A stretch of DNA of 40,732 bases from Pseudoalteromonas sp. G4 (GTDB taxonomy: Bacteria; Pseudomonadota; Gammaproteobacteria; Enterobacterales; Alteromonadaceae). The translations under genes were made by a program, and so were the position numbers. Shown in pieces: positions 8,033-15,067 of this stretch (positions within the stretch are counted from its first letter, which is position 1; the number at the start of each line of letters is the position of its first letter). The stretch lies in contig NZ_JAPEHW010000035.1 in assembly GCF_028875915.1 (NCBI RefSeq), positions 1 through 40,732 of the forward strand, in the 5' to 3' direction. The notes under the pieces were generated by a model. The model saw only the letters and a list, made by a program, of their open reading frames with translations. It was not told the DNA's origin and ran no database searches.

Positions 8033-10435
8033 TTAAATAGGTGAGCCTGGTGGCATAGGTAATGGTTTGAAGTTACCCTGCCAGCTTCCATTTTCGAGTG
8101 ACTTGGTTAATACACTAGCAATGTGTTTTTTGAAGTTATCGTTAGTACGTTCATACTTACTAGCAATAAAGGTAATTTGACCAACTAACTCAGCTTGTAC
8201 CTCTGGGTCGGTTTTATCACTAAGCGCTGCATTTACTAAATGATATGCCGCCACCATTTGAATTCGTTGAGATACTTGGTGTGCCATACCTTGTTTTTGG
8301 CTATCAAAAAATACCTGCTCACTAAGTTGAAATAACACATTACGCGCACTTAGCTGTTTGCTATCTCGCATCGCTTGGAAATGAAGACGATTTAGACGCT
8401 GTGAATTTAGCAATAGTGAGAGTGAATGATTTGCAGAAACTTCCGGTAATGCTAACGGATCAAGTGTTAAACCAGTACGGCCAGTTAGACTCTCACGGGT
8501 TTTGTATTCTCCGTAGGCTTTTGGTGTAATAACATCAAGCACGTGTTCAGGCACTACTAATTGGTCCGCTTCAAGCGTTGTTAATAACGCATTTAGTGCT
8601 TCTTTTTGCTTAGCAACATCAACAAGCTTGTTACCTTTAAACGTATCACCACTACGTAATTCATAATCGTAATCAATGCCTGCAATCAATTTAACCGCAG
8701 CTTCCGTTTGGTAACGATGGAATAAATAAAGTGGAATAAACACTTCTTCTAGCTGTGATAGCGCCGTACCGTTTTTAATATTGTGAAGGCCAAACTTCGC
8801 CATCGCTTTTTCGCGAATAGAAAGCACTCGGTGTAGCTCTTGGCTTGGGTTTTCGCCGTTATCCCACAAATGTGCAGTTGGGTGTGCGCCGCCTTTAGCG
8901 CGTGCATCGCTATCGGAAATAAACTCAAGGCCAAGGCGTTTGTTTTCCGCTAAGATTTTTTCAAGTTCTTTTGCTTCATTCAAAATCGGAAAATCAGAGT
9001 AACCATATTTCACAACTTGAATATCCCACACACCTAAGCCTTTGCCATAGCCATTTTCAGTGTTAAGGCTACCATCCTCATTAAAACTCACTAAAGGATG
9101 GGGGTAATCCATTACCGATGCGCGGTCTTTTACTGACGCAGAAAAGTTATGCGCAATACCTAAGGTATGACCTACTTCATGAGCACTTAATTGACGAATA
9201 CGGTCAAGCGCCATCGCATGTAATTTTTCTACCGTTTCATCGCCTTTTAGATAAGGTGCAGCAAGTGCTTCTGCAATCAGAATATCTTGACGCACACGCA
9301 GTGAACCAAGAGTTACATGACCTTTAATAATTTCGCCTGTGCGTGGGTCGATGACACTTGAACCATATGACCAACCACGAGTTGCACGGTGCACCCATTG
9401 GATCACGTTATAGCGAATATCCATTGGGTCGGCATTTTCAGGTAGCATTTTTACTTGGTACGCATTTTTATAACCTGCCGCTTCAAAGGCTGACTGCCAC
9501 CATTTTGCACCATCAAGTAAAGCTGTTTTTACCGGATCGGGCACACCTGGATCGAGGTAGTAAACAATCGGTTTAACGGCTTCGGAGATTTCAGCTGTTG
9601 GATCTTTTTTCGCTAAACGATGCTTTGGAATATAACGTACATACATAGACTCAGATAATGGCGCTGCATAGTCTTTGTATTCTTCGCTCCAAAAACCCGA
9701 TTGCGGATGGAATTTACGTGGTTTAAAACCATCATCCGGTAATTCAATAAACGAGTGGTGTAAATGTACTGAAATAGCGTGAGGATCTGGTGCGATTTGT
9801 TTGATGTATTTACCCGGCTTTGTGCCATTAAAGCTAACAATCGCTTCTAACTCGGTATTTTTAGCAAACGACTTAGAGCGCGGCATATAAACAGCACTTT
9901 TACTTTTATCAAGGCTAAAACTACCTTGTTGCTGACTCGCAAGTGTGCGGCTAACACCGTGAACATCCGATAATAAATAAGGCGTGTAATCAATTAACAC
10001 ACTATCACTATTTGCTGCTTTAATTTCAAAACCGTGCAATACGCTAGAAGCAAATGCTTCTCGAATACTTTGTAGTTCAGCTTTATTGCTGCTGTTTGCT
10101 CGGTAGTAAGTATTATTTTGTTTTAATAAAAGCTTATTGCCATGTCTTTCAAAATGCACAATTTTTGTATCGCCCAGCTGACCGCGATCAAGGCCAATAT
10201 CATTCGACCCTAAGCCGTAAGGCATACTTAGTTGTAGTAAAAATTCATGGCTTAATTTATCTACTTCTAAATAAACCTTGCCCGAAGTATTGTCATAATA
10301 AAAGGTAAAATAGCCCGGGTAACGATTCATTTCGCTAGTAAATGCATCAATGGGTTTCAGGGTTGCCTGCGCTTTTGGTATACTTAACAGTAACAAAGCA
10401 CAGATCAGCAGAAATGGTTGTACTAATCTTTGCAT
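8033..10435 (-). CDS. Secreted zinc-dependent metalloprotease (DUF5117/DUF4953 type)
   Basis: 800 residues with a clear signal peptide (hydrophobic LLICALLLLSIP, likely cleaved after AQA near residue 24), so periplasmic or exported. The catalytic motif is HEVGHTLGIAHN with zinc ligands His419, His423 and His429 and catalytic Glu420; ASVMDYP follows with Met442 as a metzincin-type Met-turn. The long N-terminal beta-rich part matches DUF5117 and the catalytic half the DUF4953 family of large bacterial metalloproteases. Substrate unknown; scavenging of external protein is a reasonable guess. It stands alone, with its own terminator, between mpl and the divergent fbp. Confidence 0.85.
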   Translation of the reverse strand: MQRLVQPFLLICALLLLSIPKAQATLKPIDAFTSEMNRYPGYFTFYYDNTSGKVYLEVDKLSHEFLLQLSMPYGLGSNDIGLDRGQLGDTKIVHFERHGNKLLLKQNNTYYRANSSNKAELQSIREAFASSVLHGFEIKAANSDSVLIDYTPYLLSDVHGVSRTLASQQQGSFSLDKSKSAVYMPRSKSFAKNTELEAIVSFNGTKPGKYIKQIAPDPHAISVHLHHSFIELPDDGFKPRKFHPQSGFWSEEYKDYAAPLSESMYVRYIPKHRLAKKDPTAEISEAVKPIVYYLDPGVPDPVKTALLDGAKWWQSAFEAAGYKNAYQVKMLPENADPMDIRYNVIQWVHRATRGWSYGSSVIDPRTGEIIKGHVTLGSLRVRQDILIAEALAAPYLKGDETVEKLHAMALDRIRQLSAHEVGHTLGIAHNFSASVKDRASVMDYPHPLVSFNEDGSLNTENGYGKGLGVWDIQVVKYGYSDFPILNEAKELEKILAENKRLGLEFISDSDARAKGGAHPTAHLWDNGENPSQELHRVLSIREKAMAKFGLHNIKNGTALSQLEEVFIPLYLFHRYQTEAAVKLIAGIDYDYELRSGDTFKGNKLVDVAKQKEALNALLTTLEADQLVVPEHVLDVITPKAYGEYKTRESLTGRTGLTLDPLALPEVSANHSLSLLLNSQRLNRLHFQAMRDSKQLSARNVLFQLSEQVFFDSQKQGMAHQVSQRIQMVAAYHLVNAALSDKTDPEVQAELVGQITFIASKYERTNDNFKKHIASVLTKSLENGSWQGNFKPLPMPPGSPI

Positions 10436-10495
10436 CTTCTTTGTTATTTCATTATCAATGGTGCATGGTGCTTAAATGATACACAAGCTGATGTA

Positions 10496-10511
10496 CAATT
10501 GTATACAAATT
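10496..10511 (+). promoter_or_regulatory. Palindrome in the fbp upstream region, possible GntR-family operator
   Basis: TTGTATACAA (10499-10508) is a perfect 10-bp palindrome, extended to AATTGTATACAA with imperfect flanks. It resembles operators of the FadR/VanR branch of GntR repressors. It lies about 80 bp before the fbp start. AT-rich promoter elements can look similar, so this is a suggestion only. Confidence 0.3.
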
Positions 10512-10590
10512 TAACTGAGCGCTACCGAAAGGTTGCCTGTTGCCACCCTCTCACTTTATGTGGCAATAAGCTAATAGTCAGGATTATATA

Positions 10591-11559
10591 ATGCGTAGAC
10601 TTCCACCAGTATTGATCGAAGACGGCTGTCCTCGTGATCTTTTATCATTGATCAGAACGATTCTTGCTGCTTGTAAGGAAATTTCATTCCGTGTAAGCCA
10701 AGGTGAATTATCAGGTGTTTTAGGTTCAACCTTAGATGAAAATATTCAAGGTGAAACTCAAAAGAAGCTTGATGTTTTATCGAACCAGTTACTTAAAGAT
10801 ATTCTACTTGAGTCTGGCTACGTAAAAGCCATCGCGTCTGAAGAAGAAGATTATACTGTTGCTGGCAACCCAGATGCTGAATATATCGTTGCATTCGACC
10901 CACTTGATGGTTCATCAAATACCGATATTAACTCGTTAGTTGGTACTATCTTTTCAATTATGAAAGCGCCAAAAGACAAAGCCGCTGATGATCAAAGCAT
11001 TTTCATGCAGGCGGGCAAGCACCAAGTCGCAGCAGGTTATGTACTGTATGGCCCATCTACTATGTTGGCGCTAACTATTGGTAAAGGTACGCGTTTATTC
11101 ACTTTAGACAGAACACACGGCAGTTTCTTACTTACTGAAGATAAAGTAGCTATTCCTGAAGATACTAAAGAATTCGCAATTAATGCATCAAATCAGCGCC
11201 ATTGGTTAACACCAATGCAAAACTATATTGCTGATTGCCTTGCTGGCGAAGAAGGCCCACGCAAGAAAAACTTCAATATGCGTTGGATTGCCTGCATGGT
11301 AGGTGATGTTCACCGTTTATTATGTCGCGGTGGTTTGTTTACTTACCCTGAAGACACAAAAAACCCAGAAAAACCATTCAAGCTGCGCTTACTTTATGAA
11401 GCAAACCCAATGGCAATGCTAGTAGAGCAAGCTGGCGGTGTTGCATATGCAGGACTTGACCGTATTTTAGATATTGAACCGCAAGAAATTCACCAGCGCG
11501 TTGCTGTTACCATGGGTTCAAAAAATGAAGTAGAGATTTGCTTGGATTATCACAAGTAA
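10591..11559 (+). CDS. fbp: Class I fructose-1,6-bisphosphatase
   Basis: 322 residues, close to the usual length of class I FBPase. It hydrolyses fructose 1,6-bisphosphate to fructose 6-phosphate in gluconeogenesis. The metal-binding signature [20 protein letters not shown] is present; downstream blocks [33 protein letters not shown] and [19 protein letters not shown] complete the substrate pocket. Single-gene transcription unit, closed by a terminator at 11583-11607. The mpl/fbp neighbourhood is conserved in gammaproteobacteria; here a metalloprotease gene has come between them. Confidence 0.96.
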   Translation: MRRLPPVLIEDGCPRDLLSLIRTILAACKEISFRVSQGELSGVLGSTLDENIQGETQKKLDVLSNQLLKDILLESGYVKAIASEEEDYTVAGNPDAEYIVAFDPLDGSSNTDINSLVGTIFSIMKAPKDKAADDQSIFMQAGKHQVAAGYVLYGPSTMLALTIGKGTRLFTLDRTHGSFLLTEDKVAIPEDTKEFAINASNQRHWLTPMQNYIADCLAGEEGPRKKNFNMRWIACMVGDVHRLLCRGGLFTYPEDTKNPEKPFKLRLLYEANPMAMLVEQAGGVAYAGLDRILDIEPQEIHQRVAVTMGSKNEVEICLDYHK

Positions 11560-11582
11560 GCAATCTTTATCTTGAGTAATAA

Positions 11583-11607
11583 AAAAACCGCGATTTACGC
11601 GGTTTTT
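11583..11607 (+). terminator. Rho-independent terminator of fbp
   Basis: AAAAACCGCG pairs with CGCGGTTTTT around a five-base loop (ATTTA), about 25 bases after the fbp stop. The A and T runs on each side make it able to work in both directions. Confidence 0.9.
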
Positions 11608-11610
11608 ATT

Positions 11611-11877
11611 TAGAGCGTGTTGACCTTTGCGGTCTAAATTCTGTTCAAATCCAAAGCTTTTTGATCGCGGCGTTGCTTTGTAGGCCTAGCGGGCTAAGTC
11701 AAGAAGCAACAACAAAGAACAAAACGCTTTGGGTTGAACCTGTTAGGCAGCGCTTGTTTGGCATTTATACTGTGTTATCGCTCATTTATGTAGAGTAACT
11801 ACACCACAATCGCTCTGCCTGGTCTAAATACCAAACAAACTGCTGCAGAAATAGACTGCAAAGGTCAACACGCTCTA
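11611..11877. repeat. MITE-like inverted-repeat element, 267 bp
   Basis: The ends form a 20-bp perfect terminal inverted repeat (TAGAGCGTGTTGACCTTTGC at 11611-11630 against 11858-11877) that continues imperfectly to about 33 bp. Inside are two further folded arms: GTTCAA..CCAAAGC..TTTTG (11643-11663) pairs with about 11721-11742 and encloses GTTGCTT/AAGCAAC; GCAGC..TTGTTTGG.ATTTA (from about 11747) pairs with 11823-11846 and encloses TGTAG/CTACA. The whole could fold into a cloverleaf. No reading frame of note is inside. It starts directly after the fbp terminator and ends 18 bases before the bfd stop. Most likely a non-autonomous mobile element or other dispersed repeat; only one copy is in the window. 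Confidence 0.75.
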
Positions 11878-11895
11878 GAAATTTTATACTCTGAA

Positions 11896-12111
11896 TCAAG
11901 CTACTTTTTGGCAGCTGGTGTAATCAACACTTACTTTAATAGCTAATTCTTGCTGTGATTGTGTGATTACATCTTTTGCATGACACACACATTTACCACA
12001 TTGACTGCCTACACCTAAGCAACCACGCACATCTCGCATCGAATCCATACCATCGGTTACGGCCTGTTTAATCTGTTTTTCAGTAACTGCATGACAAATA
12101 CAAACGTACAT
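11896..12111 (-). CDS. bfd: Bacterioferritin-associated ferredoxin
   Basis: 71 residues. Bfd carries a [2Fe-2S] cluster and passes electrons to bacterioferritin to release stored iron. The four cluster ligands are Cys4, Cys6, Cys38 and Cys41 in the expected C-x-C...C-x2-C arrangement (MYVCICHAVTE and GSQCGKCVC), with a short C-terminal extension. A Fur-box-like palindrome lies about 50 bp upstream, in keeping with iron-repressed expression. No bfr gene is next to it. Confidence 0.93.
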   Translation of the reverse strand: MYVCICHAVTEKQIKQAVTDGMDSMRDVRGCLGVGSQCGKCVCHAKDVITQSQQELAIKVSVDYTSCQKVA

Positions 12112-12158
12112 AATAAGTGAGTGCTTTCAAAATTAATTACATCACAAATTTTAATGCT

Positions 12159-12177
12159 ATTGAGAATAATTTTCAAT
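12159..12177 (-). promoter_or_regulatory. Fur box upstream of bfd
   Basis: The 19-base palindrome ATTGAGAATAATTTTCAAT has 8 of 9 arm positions paired about a central A and fits the 7-1-7 Fur consensus (TGAnAAT-n-ATTnTCA). It lies 48-66 bases upstream of the bfd start. Known biology of bfd makes Fur control likely. Confidence 0.72.
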
Positions 12178-12240
12178 AATATTAATAACTGTAAAAACAG
12201 CTATTTACAAAAAAGCATTAGTTAACCTTCTTTTTTTCCT

Positions 12241-12915
12241 TCAAATTTGTCCATGCTCTGCAAAGGAATGAGTATTACCAGCAGCAATTATGATGTGATC
12301 TAAAATACTCACATCAATCAAACCAAGCGCGTCTGATAGCCGCTTTGTAATTAATTTATCCGCCTCTGAAGGCTCAGCAATACCACTTGGATGGTTATGG
12401 GCCAAAATCACATTAGCCGCATTGTATTTAAGCACTGTGGTAACAACCTCTCTTGGGTAAACCGATGCCGCATTGATAGTACCTTGAAATAAATTAATCG
12501 ATTTAATTAGCCGGTTTTGGCTATCAAGCAGCAACAAGTAAAAACATTCTTTGTGCTCTTTTTGTAGTTCGCACTTTAAATAATTGATTACCGAATAAGG
12601 CGAATCAAATACGGCTTCTCGCTTAAGTTGCTCAGCAAAAAACCGTTTACTCAATTCAAGCACAGCTTGCAACTGTACATATTTAGCAGGCCCCAATCCC
12701 AATTGCTGGCAGAATGAATCACATTCCAATGAAAAGAGCTGACCAATTGAGCCTTGTTGTTTGAGTAATGTATCAGCAAGTTCAATGGCGTTAAGCCCTT
12801 TAATACCGGTACGTAAAAAAATCGCCAGTAGCTCGGCATCAGTTAAACTTGATGCACCTTTATTTAATAACTTTTCTCTTGGTCTTGCCTCGATGGGCAT
12901 TTGATTTATTTGCAT
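12241..12915 (-). CDS. radC: RadC family JAB/MPN-domain protein
   Basis: 224 residues. The N-terminal half has the helix-hairpin-helix-like region (MPIEARPREKLLNKGASSLTDAELLA); the C-terminal JAB domain carries the metal-binding ILAHNHPSGIAEPSEAD block with its acidic partner in the fold. The old link with DNA repair has not held up, and the biochemical role of RadC is still unclear. Divergent from coaBC, as in many gammaproteobacteria. Confidence 0.92.
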   Translation of the reverse strand: MQINQMPIEARPREKLLNKGASSLTDAELLAIFLRTGIKGLNAIELADTLLKQQGSIGQLFSLECDSFCQQLGLGPAKYVQLQAVLELSKRFFAEQLKREAVFDSPYSVINYLKCELQKEHKECFYLLLLDSQNRLIKSINLFQGTINAASVYPREVVTTVLKYNAANVILAHNHPSGIAEPSEADKLITKRLSDALGLIDVSILDHIIIAAGNTHSFAEHGQI

Positions 12916-13003
12916 TTAACAATCCTTGTTAAGCTATTTGTGTTCATTTAATAGTATAGCCAGCCTCGCCAAAAATTATGGAAAATGGTATGGTTTAGCT
13001 AAT

Positions 13004-13117
13004 TTAAAAAATGTCATTAATTATTATGTCGAAGAAAATAGTATTGGGAATTACGGGCGGTTAAAAAATGTCATTAATTATTATGTCGAAGAAAATAGTA
13101 TTGGGAATTACGGGCGG
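13004..13117. repeat. Exact 57-bp tandem duplication over the 5' end of coaBC
   Basis: Bases 13004-13060 and 13061-13117 are identical, from TTAAAAAATGTCATTAATT to GGAATTACGGGCGG. The unit is a whole number of codons (19) but brings an in-frame TAA at the junction, so the first copy is cut off as a short frame and only the second copy leads into coaBC. Perfect identity suggests a recent event or an assembly error. Confidence 0.95.
13011..13064 (+). CDS. 17-codon upstream open reading frame before coaBC
   Basis: The first copy of the duplication encodes [17 protein letters not shown] and then TAA. This equals the first 17 residues of CoaBC. The stop is followed by AAA and then the coaBC ATG, a spacing that would permit re-initiation. 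If the ancestral translation signals lie upstream of the first copy, ribosomes would start here first. Whether it is translated is not known; it is listed because it may affect coaBC expression. Confidence 0.45.
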   Translation: MSLIIMSKKIVLGITGG

Positions 13118-14276
13118 TATTGCTGCTTATAAATGTGCTGAATTAACAAGGCGTTTAACCGAAAATGGTGCGCAAGTTAAGGTGGTAATGACAGACTCTG
13201 CGCAACAGTTTATAACCCCGCTTACCATGCAAGCCGTATCAGGAAACCCAGTTTCGACATCCTTACTTGACCCAGCGGCAGAAGCTGCAATGGGCCATAT
13301 TGAATTTGCTAAATGGGCTGATCTTATTTTAATTGCACCAGCCAGCGCTAATACCATCGCCAAAATGGCGCATGGTATGGCCGACGATCTATTAACCACC
13401 TTGGTACTCGCAACACCGGCTAAAGTAGCGATTGCACCGGCGATGAATCAGCAAATGTACGCTCACCCTGCAACCCAGCAAAACTTGCAAAAATTAAGTG
13501 AATATGGCGTTTCTATTTGGGGACCTGCCAGTGGCGAGCAAGCCTGTGGCGATGTAGGAAAAGGCCGCATGTTAGAGCCAAACGAGCTAGTTGAGTTGTG
13601 TTTAATGCGCGAAGATAGCCCACTGCTTGCAGGTAAAACCGTTACTATTACAGCCGGTCCAACCCGTGAAGCGCTTGACCCTGTGCGTTTTATCTCTAAT
13701 CACAGCTCAGGGAAAATGGGATTTTCATTGGCCCGTGCTGCAAAAGCGCTAGGAGCTAATGTAAACCTAATTAGTGGCCCAGTGAATTTAACCACACCGA
13801 GTGAAGTAAATCGTTTTGATGTAGAAAGCGCACAGCAAATGCATGATGCTGCCATGGAGTTAGCAGTAAATTCAGATGTATTTATTGGCTGCGCTGCTGT
13901 AGCCGATTACAAGGCAACGACAACTGCAAATAATAAAATTAAAAAGCAGGGCGATACCATGACTATTGAGCTCAGCAAAAACCCTGACATTATTGCCTCA
14001 GTTGCAGCGCTTGAAGAAAATCGTCCGTTTACAGTGGGTTTTGCCGCCGAAACTAACGATGTTGCAAACTATGCCAAAGGCAAATTAAAAAATAAAAATC
14101 TCGATATGATTTGTGCTAATGATGTGTCCGATTCTAGCATTGGTTTTAATAGTGAAAACAATGCGATGACACTCTTTTGGCCGGAAGGTGAACGCCATTT
14201 ATCACTGCAATCAAAACAACAAATTAGTCATTTAATATTGAAAGAAATCGCGTCAAAACTCGCAGCTAAAAAGTAA
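13068..14276 (+). CDS. coaBC: Bifunctional phosphopantothenoylcysteine decarboxylase / phosphopantothenate-cysteine ligase
   Basis: 402 residues. CoaBC adds cysteine to 4'-phosphopantothenate using CTP (C-terminal CoaB) and decarboxylates the product with FMN (N-terminal CoaC) on the way to coenzyme A. CoaC has His77 ([12 protein letters not shown]), the PAMNQQMY block with Asn127 and Cys160 in [13 protein letters not shown]. CoaB has [20 protein letters not shown] and the Lys-rich NKIKKQGD block. The start [13 protein letters not shown] resembles E. coli Dfp (MSLAGKKIVLG); a second ATG at 13083 is possible. No strong ribosome-binding site is seen before either. The dut gene often found between coaBC and slmA is absent here. 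Confidence 0.95.
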   Translation: MSLIIMSKKIVLGITGGIAAYKCAELTRRLTENGAQVKVVMTDSAQQFITPLTMQAVSGNPVSTSLLDPAAEAAMGHIEFAKWADLILIAPASANTIAKMAHGMADDLLTTLVLATPAKVAIAPAMNQQMYAHPATQQNLQKLSEYGVSIWGPASGEQACGDVGKGRMLEPNELVELCLMREDSPLLAGKTVTITAGPTREALDPVRFISNHSSGKMGFSLARAAKALGANVNLISGPVNLTTPSEVNRFDVESAQQMHDAAMELAVNSDVFIGCAAVADYKATTTANNKIKKQGDTMTIELSKNPDIIASVAALEENRPFTVGFAAETNDVANYAKGKLKNKNLDMICANDVSDSSIGFNSENNAMTLFWPEGERHLSLQSKQQISHLILKEIASKLAAKK

Positions 14277-14358
14277 AAAAACTGGCATCTAAAATCAGAA
14301 GTAATTAAGATAAGCGCCTCTTGAGGTTGATAATAATGATAAGAAGTAAGGGATAAAA

Positions 14359-14946
14359 ATGCCTGCCACAAAACGTAGTAATCGCAAGGAAGAAATCTTA
14401 CAAGCACTTGCGCAAATGCTTGAAACCAGTCCAGGACAGCGTATCACCACGGCAAAACTAGCATCTGAGGTAGGTGTTTCAGAAGCGGCGCTTTACCGCC
14501 ATTTTCCTAGCAAAGCACGTATGTTTGAAGGCTTAATCGAGTTTATTGAAAATGCACTGCTTTCAAATATCAATATTATCTTAGAAAAAGAAAAAGACAC
14601 TCATAGCCGTATTCATAATATTTTATTGCTACTTCTTAGCTTTGCTGAGAAAAACCCAGGCATTACACGTATTCTTACCGGTGATGCATTACAAGGTGAG
14701 CAAGAGCGTTTACGTGAACGTATTCAAGGCTTATTTGAAAAGTTAGAAACGCAACTAAAGCAAGTATTACGTGAACGTAAGCTACGTGAAGGTAAAACCT
14801 TTACCCTTGCTGAAGAGCAACTTGCTAACCTTTTACTTGCTTACGTAGAAGGTAAAATGAACCAATTTGTGCGCTCTGATTTTAAAGCAAAACCAACCGC
14901 GCAATTTGATGCTCAGTGGTCACTTTTCACCTTAGCTTGGCACTAA
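14359..14946 (+). CDS. slmA: Nucleoid occlusion factor SlmA (TetR family)
   Basis: 195 residues. SlmA binds chromosomal sites and blocks FtsZ assembly over the nucleoid. The N-terminal helix-turn-helix is plain: [26 protein letters not shown] matches SlmA almost residue for residue, followed by [15 protein letters not shown] and the C-terminal [11 protein letters not shown]...QW segment typical of SlmA and not of metabolic TetR repressors. AAGGGA precedes the ATG. It follows coaBC by 82 bp and is closed by a hairpin. Confidence 0.95.
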   Translation: MPATKRSNRKEEILQALAQMLETSPGQRITTAKLASEVGVSEAALYRHFPSKARMFEGLIEFIENALLSNINIILEKEKDTHSRIHNILLLLLSFAEKNPGITRILTGDALQGEQERLRERIQGLFEKLETQLKQVLRERKLREGKTFTLAEEQLANLLLAYVEGKMNQFVRSDFKAKPTAQFDAQWSLFTLAWH

Positions 14947-14952
14947 ACTTCT

Positions 14953-14983
14953 CGCGTTGAAGTAAACGTTTTACTTCAACGCG
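14953..14983 (+). terminator. Hairpin after slmA, likely terminator
   Basis: A 14-bp perfect stem (CGCGTTGAAGTAAA with TTTACTTCAACGCG) around a three-base loop lies seven bases past the slmA stop. The following sequence has only a short T run (CTATTTTG), so termination may be partial. Confidence 0.7.
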
Positions 14984-15067
14984 CTATTTTGCGACTTATC
15001 GCATTCTCTTTCTTCTTTTTGGTTTCTGTTTACACTAGAGCTAATAATTAGCACTAGGTAATCATTA

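Noticed and set aside
12926..13132. Plus-strand frame of 68 codons with a 19-residue repeat, across the duplication
   Set aside because: It is another frame over the 57-bp duplication; the repeat in the peptide comes from the DNA duplication, and coaBC uses a different frame.
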